Assembly: GCA_021234155.1 (NCBI GenBank)
Contig: JAJEKV010000010.1
Span: 19,627,418-19,691,417 of the forward strand
Direction of reading: 5' to 3'
Source: Isoetes taiwanensis
Lineage: Eukaryota; Streptophyta; Lycopodiopsida; Isoetales; Isoetaceae
Length of the DNA: 64,000 nucleotides
The translations under genes were made by a program, and so were the position numbers. The notes under the pieces were generated by a model. That model did no database searches. It was not told the origin of the DNA and was given only the letters and a program-made list of their open reading frames with translations. Numbering within the stretch: position 1 is the first letter of the stretch; each line of letters begins with the position of its first letter. This document shows positions 23,236-35,389 of this stretch, one piece after another.

Positions 23236-25107
23236 TGGTTAAGATGAAGCCAAAACTTCAATATCAAGCGCTTACTTCCACTTCCAAGACCGAACTAAGC
23301 GGAACCTGTTACCAGAAAGTGCTTACTCATCACTGTCCACTTCTAAGGTTGAAATCCCATATGCTCCCAATCAACCTCAATCCAATCCCGCTCCCTCAAT
23401 CAACTACTTGGAGATTTGCTTTTCCATTTGCAGGCTGAACTAGACCCACCTTGTTTTTCACCATTATCTGCAATATAATGGTCACTTTTTGCTCTCCATT
23501 TTGCCCTTTTTGTTGTCTTCTTACTAATCTTCAATATCAAGCGCTTATTGTCCACTTCCAAGACTGAATTAAGCCAATCATGTACCAGAAAGTGCTCACT
23601 CATCACTGTCCACCTCTAAGGCTGAAATCCCATATGCTCCCAATTCAACCTCAATCCACTCCCGTTCCCTCACCCACTTACTTGGAGATTTGCTTTTCCA
23701 TTTGCAGGCTGAACTAGACCCACCTTGTTTTGAACCACTATCTGCAATATAATGGCCACTTTTTGCTCTTCATTTTGCCCTTTTTGATGTCTTCTTACTA
23801 ACTTCAGTAGATATTGAGGCATCCGCATTGATAGCTACATCCTTTTTGACCTTGTTATCCATAATACTGTTTTCTGGCTTATGCCTGTACTTCCCCCTGG
23901 CATCTCTAAGCTTAATCTCCTGCCAGTCTTACCTAATTGATCCCGGAACATCTGCTGCTCTCGTTTCGCATTCTTCACTTGTTGTTTATGCTCTTTGCGG
24001 GCTTCCTTACTCTGAATTTTAAGAACAGGGGGTTTTTCGTTTCACTTACCTTTTCATTATCTGTACTGCTTGTACAACTATCAGTTTCACTCCCTTCGCC
24101 TTGCCCCACATGCAATGAATCATCTTCCTTAACAGCTTTCTTTGAATCTACAACTTGTTCAATTGATTCTTTCAGAAAAAAGCGCACAGAGAACCATTTA
24201 TGGGAAACCTCTTTAAATGGCAGACTAGAAAGATCTACATCTTCCAGTTGATACTGTTCTTTAGCTTCCAGTTCTGTGATGAGTGCATATTTTGAGAATG
24301 CATGCTCACATTTGCATTAACAAATGTCAAATTATGTATCATGAATAGTGATGAGCACATAAAAGACAATTAAACTACTCACTTTTTGCAGAGATGCTTC
24401 CGACTTGGCAAGAGTATAAAGACATACTGTATAGGCTCACCACATTCTGTGCATCTCCTATTCTGTTGCAATAGCAAGGTTGTTTATTTGGCTGACATAA
24501 AGCTTATAATTTATTGTCCTTGTTGAAGCTCTAGACGATTGATGTTTTTGCACAACATGGGCATCAATGCTCAAGTTCAGAAGTTCTAGATATAACAAGA
24601 ATATTAGACATCTTAAAATTTTTGTCAATTTGAGCTATGAAATGATATGGTCACCATTGTGAGCTGTACAGTACGATATAATGAGGCAGAATAGGAGGTC
24701 ACATTGAGGAAGATTTTAAAAAAAGGAATATACATTAACGATCCAACAAGACTTGCAGCATAGACTGTTTGTCAACACAAAATTAAAGATGAAAATGCAT
24801 CCTAAAGGTTAAGAAAAACCTGATTGTGGCAGAAATTCTTGTGCCAAGAGGTCCGAAGAGTAGGTGGACCAAGATCCCCTGATATGTCCAGAGTTTGTGA
24901 CCCTTGTCGTGATAGCATTGGAATGAAATCAAATGCAATACAATGAGGAAGCCAAAGTTGATCCATAGTTGCCATGAGTCTTAAATGTCGACTACAGCAT
25001 GCCAGTCGACCCAAAGTGGAAGCATTCAAGGATGAATTCAGAAGAAGTGGTCCTGGAAGTGACTCCAGCATTGAGCTTCCATTTCCCTGTTCTCCTGACA
25101 TCTTCAC
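23236..25107 (-). pseudogene. F-box gene remnant with Lys-rich C-terminal region
   Basis: The first exon-like frame (from 25107) encodes an F-box: SMLESLPGPLLLNSSLNAST, LGRLACCSRHLRLMATMDQL, with several residues missing between LLLN and SSLN. It ends ...HNQ before GTTTTT. A second block (about 24270-24060) reads LEAKEQYQLEDVDLSSLPFK, EVSHKWFSVRFFLKESIEQV and ends before GTAAGT. Just after, across a one-base shift in an A/C run near 24025, comes a basic coiled segment KEARKEHKQQVKNAKREQQM. Further down, 23801-23256 codes twice for SSSACKWKSKSPSKW... EWIEVEL... HFLVHDWLNSVLEV in different states of decay. The exon phases I can see do not join cleanly and stops are present, so it is probably a pseudogene. 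F-box proteins are substrate adaptors of SCF ubiquitin ligases; the target here is unknown. Confidence 0.5.
23256..23801 (-). repeat. Tandem duplication of a 273-bp exon block
   Basis: CTTCAATATCAAGCGCTTA begins at 23256 and again at 23529. The two units are about 90% alike across their length (shared CACTGTCCAC, GAAATCCCATATGCTCCCAA, TTGCTTTTCCATTTGCAGGC, CTGCAATATAATGG). Confidence 0.85.
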
Positions 25108-25109
25108 TA

Positions 25110-26300
25110 GAGATGCAGAATTTACTATATACTTTTACCAATTCAGCTACTCAAGCTCTTTCTGCAGGCCCTACATAAGAATTTTATTTATCAGGCCCAT
25201 ATCTTTATAGAAAGACATAGTAACTATGTTTTACAGACTTCTATATTTGAAGCATCATAGAATGCCCATTTTCTTTTGCAAAAAATGCTAATCGAAAATG
25301 GCAATTGTGGCAACAACAATCTGCACTTTCTTAGAACGCTGCAATCTTGGCCTTATCAATAAATTAAGAAATTTGAAAACACATGCTCACATATAAATAA
25401 TATGCCAATCCAATTTGGCGAGATCTAAAAACAAGGAAGAAGCTGGAGCTACAGCAGCCACCATCGCCAAAACACCGGTTCGCCGGTTTCCACAGAGGCT
25501 GCCTAGCAACAGAAATGACCGCCAGTTTACAGTCAATAATAGTCAATAATGGGTTTGGAGCAGTCATCGGCATATTCCAGGCATATACTGGCATATGCTT
25601 GGAATATGCCACAAACCCACATGGACGAGTGCCCCCTTAGGGGCAACCCAAAAGGACAATTAGTGTCCTTATGACCACGACAAAATGTCAAGGAGACATG
25701 GAAGTTCAAACATCTGAAATATTGTGACAAGTGATACCATCTGTAGTCTGTACACTACAATCCGACCTCAAGACCACATGCGGCCAGAATAATGGACCCT
25801 GTAAAAGTCCCGCATGATACCATGCGCCAGTGCGTTCTTCCCTGGTATCACAGTTGGCTTGGGTGATAGTAGGCCAGCCAATTGTATGTTTAGCTGATAT
25901 GGCCCATAATATTTGGGGCAGCTAAATGAACTTTATTATATGAATGTTCAGATAGAAAGTATGGCACCTTGTTGATGAAACGAAGCTACTTCCTCAAGCT
26001 CATTACATCAATGCTCTCGAATATTCATTCTGCAGTTTGAGGTTCGAATTTGGCCAGCACGTGTCTATGTGTACACCCGCAAACCATTTAGTTCTTTATT
26101 GGCACAAACTACATATATGGTCCTTAATACAGTGCTACATATATGGTCCTTAATACAGTGCTGAGATGGCTACAGGTCACTTCCTAATGATCAAGTGGTA
26201 TTGCAATGAAGAGTTAGACAAATTTGAAATAACCTGTTAAAGAGACAAAAGCACATCTTTCCTCCACACAAAACATGCCAAAATCTCTAGCTTCAATTTT
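25110..26300. other. Intergenic with a 26-bp tandem duplication
   Basis: No supported gene. The 26-mer starting ACATATATGGTCCTTAATAC occurs at 26111 and again directly at 26137. Confidence 0.45.
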
Positions 26301-26326
26301 GCTGCAGCCTTTACAATCGTTACATC

Positions 26327-27844
26327 TTACAGCTCCTCATGGCTTTCATTGTCACTTTCTATATCCACACCCCAAACTGCAGCATGAATATTTGACAGTA
26401 GTATGTATGTTCCTGAATCTGTTGGATCTAGCTCTAAAGCATGCAAAGCAGCAAGACCTCCACGAACTACATCGACATGTGTTCTACACGAACCAAGAAG
26501 AGCTTTCCATGAAGTTGCACTAGCTTGTAAAGGTAAATTGTTAATAAAGGCCTCTGCACTATCCAAACATGAAGCCCGGCCAAGAAGATCAATGATGCAA
26601 TTAAAATGCTCCAAATTTTGAGATATACCATGATCTTGACTTATAGAAACAACTAAATGATAGCCTTCATCTGTCAATCCTGTATGGCTGCATGCTGATA
26701 AAATAGTCAGAAAAGTTACGTCATCAGCCAAAACACCTTCGACCTTCATTTGTTTAAGAAGGTCAAGACCTTTCTTAGCATGTCCATGCTGACAATAAAC
26801 CGTGATCAGTGCATTCCATGAAACCAGACTTCGAGATGACATTTTATCAAACACAGCATGGGCATCTACCAAGCTGCCACATTTTCCATACATATTGATC
26901 AAAACTGTATTAATGATGACATCATGATGAAATCCATACTTTTCAATAAGTTTGTGTATCTGCTTGCCTTCCGCTAGAGCTGCCTGAATGCTGCATCCTT
27001 CCAAAATGCTTACAAATGCAATCCTATCTGGTGTCAGCCCTTGTAGCTGCATTTGCTGAAAGAGTTGAAGAGCTTCCTTAGGGAGGCCCTGTTGTACATA
27101 CCCAGAGATCATCGCCATCTAGGAGACAACATTTCTTGAAGGCATCGTTCGAAATAACTGCAAAGCCTCATCAAGATGTCTCTGCTGAGCATAGCCAAAA
27201 AGAATGGCAGTAAAGGAGACAATATCTGGATTTGGCATTGCCTTAAAAAATTTAAGGGCTTTATTTACCTGACCATGTTGGATGCAACCAGTAATCAGAG
27301 AATTCCATGAAACAACATCAGGTTCAGGCATTTGCTGGAAAATGTCAAATGCTGAATCCAAGTAGCCCTGTTGGATATATGCTGCAAGCATAGAGTTCCA
27401 TGACACCACATCTCTACAAGGCATTTCCTGGAAAAACTGAAATGCTTGCTGGATTTCTCCGTTCTGAGTACAAGCCCGAAGCATCATGTTCCAGGAAAAA
27501 CAATTCCTCTTATCCATAGAATCAAATACAGCACGAGCTTCATGCAAAGCTCTGCATTTGCCATACATTTCAATTAGCAAGTTCCCTAGATATCTATCTT
27601 TTTCTAAGCCTTTATGAATAATTTGGTCATGAATCTGCTTACCTGTTGATAAATCACTTGCACTTTTACACTTCCGCAATAAAGTTGCAAATGTGTTGAT
27701 CTCTTCTGAACCCATGCCCCTGTTACCCTTATATAATTCTTGCATCTTGTTAGAGAAACCTCGTCCCTTACGGAAATTCTGCTGCTGCATAGGCCGCAAG
27801 AAGATTGTTGCAGCCGTTCTCACCGTACCATGCCAGAAGTTCAT
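26327..27844 (-). pseudogene. PLS-class PPR gene with in-frame stop
   Basis: A single intronless frame of 505 codons runs from MNFWHGTVRTAATIFLRP. It is broken only by TAG at 27121-27119. The upstream part (241 residues) has tandem PPR motifs such as LLIEMYGKCRALHEARAVFD, VVSWNSMLAAYIQQGYLDSA and VVSWNSLITGCIQHGQVNKA. The downstream part continues directly with MAMISGYVQQGLPKEALQLF and VLINMYGKCGSLVDAHAVFD. It ends in an E-like domain (TSWKALLGSCRTHVDV, LDPTDSGTYILLSNIHA) and lacks E+/DYW. The stop falls where the repeat register expects Trp (VVS-W-MAMISGY), so one TGG-to-TAG change explains it. PPR proteins bind organelle RNA for editing or processing; the N-terminus is basic and Phe/Arg-rich as in a targeting peptide. 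It could be a fresh pseudogene, a sequencing error, or translated by readthrough. Confidence 0.85.
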
Positions 27845-27949
27845 AAAGTCATTTTTCTGCGCAGTGTTAGGGTTCTTGCTATTTGTTTTTCAATTCTTCA
27901 GAATCTTCTTCTGGAGGATAATTATATGGTTTGATGTAAAATTCGTTTG

Positions 27950-28247
27950 AGGCTTAACTTTTGCAGACAAACTTGCTCGCTAATCTAATTTTCAATTTGG
28001 GACTCTGATTATTAGGCCGCCTATCAAAAATACAAAACCAATTAACACTAGAGAAACCTATTCCCGAGTGAATATTTCTCTTTGTCTACTCGATTGAGAG
28101 TTGAGCCCAATCTTGAATGTTCTTGTGTTCTAATCCTCATTTAAACATTTCATAATAGAATACCAATTGATAATAGCGAGCCGGTGGTTCTTATTGTGAT
28201 TCGAATACAGTTGTTTTTTTTTTTTGGGCGGTGCATGCGTTTCAAAA
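27950..28247. other. Short intergenic stretch upstream of the PPR gene
   Basis: AT-rich. It includes TTAACACTAGAG at 28042-28053, which resembles the terminal motif of the elements at 4966 and 38107. No gene is seen. Confidence 0.35.
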
Positions 28248-28453
28248 GTCCAGTAAATTGCATAAGTTCTTTATACTTTTCGTATAAGGGAAAGGCCCCC
28301 TAGGCTTCTTTCTGGAAGGGAAGTTGGCCGCCAGAAGAGAAGCTGGCCGAGTCCAGTAAATTGCATAAGTTCTTTATACTTTTCGTATAAGGGGAAGGCC
28401 CCCTAGGCTTCTTTCCGGAAGGGAAGTTGGCCGCCGGAAGAGAAGCTGGCCGA
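28248..28453 (+). repeat. Tandem duplication, 103 bp x 2, foldback-prone
   Basis: GTCCAGTAAATTGCATAAGT starts at 28248 and at 28351, and the units are almost identical. Each contains AAGGCCCCCTAGGCTTCTTT. Its inverse (GAAAGAAGCCAGGGGGCCTT) lies just downstream at about 28485-28506, so the block can fold back. Confidence 0.9.
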
Positions 28454-29999
28454 CGCACAAAGCGCGAAGACCTGCTTGACCTCCCTGAAAGAAGCCAGGG
28501 GGCCTTTGGCCTAACGAAAAGAAATCCTTACTTGCCATTTTGGTGTTGAATCGAAGGTAAAATGGCCAGAATCGAAGGTAAAAATAGTCACGATCAAGTT
28601 TCGTTCTTCCATTTGACTTCCAAGTTTGGAAAACGTGCCACGTGGCATAATTTGATTGGACGCGGAGCCAAAATAATAAGGATACTTTCCGTTATTTAAA
28701 TTGTAAATGATACATAATATATCAAACGTCAACAAGAGTTATCAACTGCAGATTAGCGTCAACAATAACTCGAAAATGTTTCATCATTATTTTTGCGAAT
28801 AGCATAAGTTATGAAATAACGATGGCCTCCCTCAATACAAATTATAAAAGGTGCCAATCCACCATCCATAAAGTCATCTAGGTTTGGTTCAATAATGTAC
28901 TCTTCTTTTATATGTACCATATTTGTAGATATCAAACACATATATAAGACATAGTTAAGGTTAAAGTGAAACGTGATCGCAAATCAAATGTTAGCTAATA
29001 TATCACACAAGGATCAAGACCCCTCTCATCTCGCAAACCACTCATATCCCTTTAATCAACTATTGCTCCTTTAAAAATGAGCTTCAGATCTAGGAAGTTA
29101 AAGTTTCTATGGATGTTGCTTTTGTGCTAGCCTTGAAGTCAAGTGCACTTGAAGTGATATAATTTGATGGTAAATCTTTCTTGGCTAAATTTAACTGATA
29201 TTGTAGAGTTCTTTCATATCAGAAATGCATACTGTATTTTTATAAGGCAAACTTAACCAGAATGATCTAATGTTTTCCCATCTCCCTCTAAGAATACATT
29301 AATCTTAGGACCTTTTAATTCTTGCCTTGGTGGGCATGAGAAAGATGCCAGGACAAGTAGCAAGGGGATTGTCCATGATGAGCCCCATCCTTTCAAGGGG
29401 AAAACCAAGTCGTATCAGCCTTATCGAAGGAAAATTGTTGTTTCTATAATTTTATGTTGCAATCGTAGTGGCATCATTTGTTCTTCTATGCAAAACCCAA
29501 ATTCTTAAAACTAAAATGCATAGCTAGCATTTTGATAGTAGAAAGAGGCTCTAAGGTAGGTGATTTGCATCTGTAGTATGTATTTATGATTGCGGCCAAG
29601 AATGCATGCTTTATTAACAAAATGGTTAAGGATGGAGTTCTGGCAAATTAAATGGGTGCATCCCCATTTGTAAAGTGTCGAAGGATTTCAAATTGCATTG
29701 TTTCTAGAGCATGGCTGGAATCTGCCTCAAGGATGTTGGTAGGCATCAACATTAGCATGCTCTTCATAAAATCATTGATGATAATGTTATGAATAGCAGA
29801 TGGTTCTACATAATGTATGGGGTCGGAGATTGAAGGAGAAGTCATTTTAGGCCACAAAAACCTGATTGCTAGGGCCATCCACATTAGGAAGTACCAGACT
29901 AGTAGTAGATTAATTCTTAGGTTCATTTATGTTGCTAGAAGATGATAAAAACAACTTACAAACAAACAAGCTTTGAGGCTAGCATTAAATCCTCACTTA
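28454..29999. other. Intergenic, no gene seen
   Basis: Mostly AT-rich. The minus-strand frame at 29648-29926 has no recognisable domain and no supportive splice signals. Confidence 0.4.
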
Positions 30000-30720
30000 G
30001 CTATTGCTTTAATTCTTGCTAGAAAATTCTAGAGTGCTCTAGAAAATTCTAGACGTTCTAAATAAATGTGGAATATTGTGGAAAAATTAGGAGCCCTCTA
30101 AAAAGTTTTAGAATTTTAGAAGGGTTTAGAACCCTTTAAAATGGTCTAGAACCTTTTTGCAGGTTTTAAAACATTATAGAATAAAGGAATCTCACGAAAC
30201 CTAATGGAATCTCATAAAACATAAGGGAATCTATGCAAATTCAAAAAAACCTTCGTGAAGCCTTAGAAACCCTAAGAGAATCTTGATAGAATCTAAAGGC
30301 ATCGCACGAAATCTAAAAGAAGCTATAGAATTTTTTTAGTTAACATTTTTGTATTAGACCCCTAGCCTTATCACCCACAAGAAAGCCCCTTATCCAACTT
30401 TCCACACTTTCATTTCAAATAAATAAGAATGTTCTGGAAAATTTAGGAGTCCTTTGGAAAGTTATAGAAATTCTAGAAGGGTTTAGAACCTTTTAAAATG
30501 GTCTAGAACCCTAGTGGACTTCTAGAACATCCTAGAATAAAGGAATCTCACGAAACCTAACGGAATTTCATAAAACATAAGGGAATCTATGCAAATTCAA
30601 AAAACCTTCGTGAAGCCTTAGAAACCCTAAGAGAATCTTGATAGGATCTGAAGGCATCTCGCGAAAGTTCTAGAAATTCTAGAAGGGTTTAGAACCCTTT
30701 AAAATGGTCTAGAACCCTAA
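30000..30720 (+). repeat. Direct repeat, about 358-bp period, with TTCTAGAA motifs
   Basis: Blocks beginning GAAAAATTAGGAG (30078) and GAAAATTTAGGAG (about 30436) share TTTAGAACCCTTTAAAATGG, GGAATCTCACGAAACCTAA and ACCTTCGTGAAGCCTTAGAA. A third partial unit begins near 30668. Many TTCTAGAA and GAATCT strings recur, similar in style to the minisatellite at 40930-42060. Confidence 0.8.
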
Positions 30721-30729
30721 TGAGAAGTG

Positions 30730-32405
30730 GCCTTGGGTCTCTGAGTCCCATTAATTAAGTTCTTCTTTTATGTGAGAAATTTTGTGGATATTATATGTCC
30801 AAAGTTTTGCACTTATTGCTAATACTTGAAACTGCTGATAATGAACTCATATCTATATATCTGAACTAGTGGTCCATTTGACAATAAATCTGGAATGAAA
30901 CTGGAAACTCAAATCTTTGTCCATTGGGCAATAGGTTTTGAAATGAAACTGGACTTGAAATCTGTGTTAATGATATGAGGGAGATATTGCGCAAGGTTTA
31001 TTCATTTTTACAAAACAAGAGTAAAACAATATAGTGAGGGTAGGGCCTTGATTACAGCAAGGTCCTACTCTCCTTGTTGTAATCAAATTTGCCCATTTAG
31101 CATTGTTCACTTGGCCCCCGCCCTTACTACGGTTGTAGGATTTTTTTATCAAGCATTCCATTTTTGGTGACGATTTCTTTAAGAGCCTATGTAGTTGGTT
31201 TACGGGCTACAATGTGCTGATATAATGATGTGTTTTTCTATATGCATATAGAAGTAAATTTATACCTACTCGCGAAGATTGCTTATGCTCTTAAAGGAAT
31301 ATATGATGTCGAATAATTTTCATATTGGGGCTAAACCATTTAACATTTTTATGATTATATCTTACATACCTTTTTGGATTTTTGAAGAACATATCATTTA
31401 TCCAGATTATGGTTTGAAAATTTTGGCTGTGGACTACCCTAAACCTAAGCCGATTGTTCATTACTCTTCTGTCTGATAAGCTATTTTTGAAAAAATCTGG
31501 TAACTTTCCTTGATTTTGTTCTGCATCTGGCTGGTACTGTCATGAATGAAGCTCTGGCCTTCTAATAGCTCGGTTTAAGCCTAGCTAGAAGTATTGCACT
31601 TCTGGTTTTGCTCGGCTAAATGTCCTGTAGCCCATCAAGACTCTTCCACCAGCCATTATCTGAAGGATAGCTGATAATACTGAAGCAAGCAAGATTGAAG
31701 GCATCACCACTGGCCCTATTAGAGCATCTGAGGTAAACATGGCTGCAGATCTGCCTGCTAATATCATGGTGTTGCCACTATTGAGGCCGATACAAGCAGT
31801 CATATGAGCAAAAGAGTCTGTGCAAGCATGTGGTATCTAGCAACGTGCCAACCATAGAACCTCCTGGTCTCAACCAACAAACTCAGGTTTGAAGTTTTTT
31901 TTTTTTAAATTAAATGCATCTCATAGGAACTCTGAGTCTAAAATTACAAAGTTGTTACCTATACGAAAATCTACATCTTCTAGTCGTTGGCTTTTGCTTA
32001 TATCGATGCATAGATCTTAAATTTTTGGCTAGATCTATTTATGAGCTGAGACATGCTAGCTCTGAAGATAAACATGTTCTTGCATTGCCCATTTTCTAGG
32101 CTGTGCCGTATCAGTGATCTGATGCATGTACATGGATTTTCACTTCTAAGTTTTTTGCTGCTTATACTTTCAAACGAATGTTAATTTTAAGCTCTTGGTT
32201 ATTCGTTTAATCCATTCAATGACTTGTTAGATCTAGGAGCTCAAAGATGTTTACTTCTTCCTACATGTGTCTATTTCATGGATTGATTCTTAATGAATAC
32301 ATCGATAAATCCTGTAGTTTAGGGAGCATTTGTAGTCACCTAAGCTTCCTCTTTAGCTGATCTATTTAACTGGTTTGCTTCATCGGATGCATGTCATATT
32401 TTATC
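30730..32405. other. Intergenic with one exon-like frame
   Basis: Most of this interval shows no gene. The one candidate is the minus-strand frame at 31838-31585, listed separately. Confidence 0.4.
31585..31838 (-). other. Possible orphan exon, small-residue hydrophobic
   Basis: On the minus strand TTGCTAG precedes the frame IPHACTDSFAHMTACIGLNS, which continues through AAMFTSDALIGPVVMPSILL and ASVLSAILQIMAGGRVLM to TAG. Its composition looks like real protein with one or two membrane-like segments. I recognise no family and see no partner exons nearby, so it may be a captured fragment or chance. Confidence 0.25.
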
Positions 32406-32410
32406 ATTCT

Positions 32411-33955
32411 TGTGACGTTCTAGGTATCTATATGGTATATGTATGCCTACCCTGATATGTCACCAGGACTCAATGGGCTTAATGGTCCAAGTGAGGGTTA
32501 CCCATAATGGTTTTTATTAGCTATGTTAATAAAGCCAAAGGGATAATTACGAATTATAATGGCTTAATTAACTAATTAAGTCATTATGGTCTAATTAGCT
32601 AATTATCACCAATAGGGGGGTGCCACCTGGCCCAAATCGATTGGCCAGAAGGGACTTACCATTTTGGGCCTAGGAATAGGGGTCCTACCCCATTCTCTCT
32701 CCCAAATTCGAATTGGGATTGAGGAGGAGCAGCAGCCAGCAGCCTAAGCTTGTTTTGCCAACACTTACCTACCAGTTTCGAGAGATGGATGCCTACCGTG
32801 ACCATGGTTCCAGCCAGAACACCGGTTAGTCAGTAGATAGGGTTCTTTTCTGCTGACACTTCTTTGAGCAGATGGAATGGTTAAATTCTCTTTATGAATT
32901 GTTCTGAATACATGGATGGTAATTACATTAGTTCTTTCTGCTTTCTCCGTGTATTGGGAATTAAGGGAAGGGTAGTGGCCTGAAAGCTTCCTAGGATTAG
33001 AGATACCTCTAGTTAGATCCTTTAATACCCAATAATGCGGCATGTGCACAAGAGCCAATCTGGCTGTGGGTGCTATGATGTGGTTCAGCACCAGACAACG
33101 AGTATGAAGGTGAATCGGGGGTGGAGTCTTGCCTAGCGCGGCTACGGGACTCCTACAGTGTGCTAGGCTCATACCTGGTCACTGTGTGAGGGCTGGTTAT
33201 GGGTCTGACACTCTCTGGGCCAGAGGGCGGTGCCTATAGGGACGCCCTGGGCTCGAACGGGTTGGAGAGCTGACCTTTAGATTTAGGGGAGTAAGTCGGG
33301 TACGGATGCGGGAGTCGCTGATGTGGCACGTGTTCTCTAGCACACCCAAGGATCCGTCATATTTGGGGAGGAGACGCCTCTCTGACCTGCCTCATCGGAC
33401 CGGGGAGATGTAACCTGGAGTAGTCCCGAAGGGTGATTCCTTGGGATTGCGTCTCCGGATGGCCATAAGCACGTCATACCATGATTCAGCATATCTGCAA
33501 AGTGTGCACATGAGGGGCGGATAGAGTGGACAACTTTAGCCATTGTCTTATGCCAGCCAACACCATGTTATACTTCCATCTGTTGATATCTTGAGACCCT
33601 GGCCGTCAGTTGATCCCTTGGAGTATGAGCCCGGGGTAGTGGCCTGTTATTATGTTATTTCAGGTTGTTATGAATGGATTGTCTTTCCAGGATGATGATG
33701 GATGGGCCACCCCTCGTGGTGGTATAATATTTGCATTATAACTGTATGCTAATGTATATGTATGCTTCCGCTGTATAGGATTTCCCATAGAGGACGTGGG
33801 ACGAATGACACCTCCGTGTTCCTCGCCCGGATACTTGGCCATCCCAAGTAGTCCGAGTATGACGGAGGGCCTTGCCATGGTGATGTAGTCGCCATGGGAG
33901 GGGAAGTCCCGTCTCTATATGATGGGAGCATCGTATGGATTCCGGGAGCGTCACA
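32411..33955 (+). mobile_element. Solo LTR of the chromovirus-like family
   Basis: It starts TGTGACGTTCTAG and ends GAGCGTCACA, 1,545 bp. Both sides carry the 5-bp target duplication ATTCT (32406-32410, 33956-33960). It is homologous in reverse orientation to the LTR at 53884-55716; for example GGTAATGG/CCATTACC near the start, and the blocks around 33780-33950 match 53885-54050. No internal region remains, so it arose by LTR-LTR recombination. Confidence 0.9.
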
Positions 33956-33960
33956 ATTCT

Positions 33961-34915
33961 GGTCTTCTCTTTTCTGCTATTATCTTTATGCGTATCAAGC
34001 AGAGTGAAGGGGATAACCTAAAGGATCCCATGACATCTGCTACCCATCTCATGGCAACCATTAGCATGCTTATTTTTTATTTGTGGTGTAGGTATCATGA
34101 TCTTTTACTCTTTGCATTGATATATTTATCTATCAATTCATTGGAGCATCTCTCTTTGAGTTTTACTTCGGATATTGGAAGGGCTTCCACTTTTTAATCG
34201 TAAACTGTGATATTTGGATCTTAAAAATGAATTATTTACTTTCTTTCTACTTGAAGTCGGATGCCAAACATTATTATATCTCTGAAATACTAAGGCATGC
34301 TGGAATATATGGTCTTCATTACTTCCAATGGTCTTATACTGAAAATGTTTTAAACTTGTCATTTATCTAATGCATTTGACTTATGACTTTCTGTCTAGTC
34401 CTTCTATTCTAATCATGATTATATTGCACCTATACTATCTAAGGCCGCTAATTGCAGACTAATTTCTCAAATGAGTTTTTAGTTCTAAATGTCTTGTTTT
34501 AGAACTTAAGTTTTTTTCTTTCTTTCTTTCTTTTTTTGTTAAGTACTAACCCAATGGTTATAAAAAAATTAAAGATGCATAGATAAATAGTACTTTTTAT
34601 GGCAAAACACTCGAAGGAGAAAAAGAACAAAATGACAAAATGGTGCACATAAGTTAGGCAAATAAGTATAGTTCCACATAGCATAAATAAAAGATAGCAT
34701 TGGAGTTGCTTAGGGTCCTTGCTCGATGATTGTGATGAAAGCTTGAACCATTCCAAGACTTTGTGCGACAAAATGATAGAGCAGATTTGGCATATTCGTT
34801 TGACGCATAAGAAGCCTGGCCGCATCGTTTTGTGACGGCGAGCATGGTTTCTTTCTTTGTCTGTTTAGTCCAGGAATTCATTCCTATTCCACATCATGAA
34901 TATGAATTATAAAAT
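33961..34915. other. Intergenic, no gene seen
   Basis: AT-rich. It contains a TTTC microsatellite at about 34510-34535. Confidence 0.4.
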
Positions 34916-35385
34916 TACTTTGAATTGAAATTACCCTTTCCTTGACACTACTCTTTTGCTTGAAAATACCCTGGTATTTATTGCCATCCCCTATTTTTTC
35001 ACTAATTTCCCTTTCACTCAATCCCCATTTATTAAAAAATTCCCAATCCATTCGCAATTCCTTTAGAACCAGTCCACCTTTCTTAAAAATACCCCAATTC
35101 ATTTGCAAATTCTCTTTTTGAACTTCTTGAAAATACCCCAATCCATTTGCAAATTCCCTTTTGACCCAATTCCCCTTTCTTGGAAATACCCCACTGTGCA
35201 TATGCAATCCCCTATTTCTATTAATTCCCCTTTAGAATATACCCTTTTATTCAAGAATCCCCCGTTTCTACTAATCTCCCCCGTACGATATACCCTTTTG
35301 TTCAAGAATCTTCTGTTGCTACTAGTCTCCCCCATACGATATACCCATTGCTCTTGAGTCCCCCGGTTCCTCAATGGAAGGTTTT
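34916..35385 (+). repeat. Degenerate minisatellite (TTCCCCTTT / ATACCC units)
   Basis: Repeated strings such as AATACCCCAATCCATTTGCA, AATTCCCCTTT and CGATATACCCTTTTGTTCAA recur with drifting spacing of roughly 25-45 bp. Open frames here are by-products of the repeat. Confidence 0.65.
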
Positions 35386-35389
35386 CCCA

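Noticed and set aside
28248-28453. CRISPR-like direct repeats
   Set aside because: Only two long adjacent units without spacers, in a plant nuclear context.
30000-30720. Cluster of TTCTAGAA motifs as heat-shock elements
   Set aside because: The motifs belong to a 358-bp direct repeat and there is no gene next to them.
33337-33954. Several 60-70-codon frames within the solo LTR
   Set aside because: Non-coding LTR sequence; frames are not conserved in the copy at 53884-55716.
34884-35374. Minus-strand frames with repeating GIF/GYFQE/NWG peptides
   Set aside because: By-products of the TTCCCC/ATACCC minisatellite; no start context, domain or splice support.
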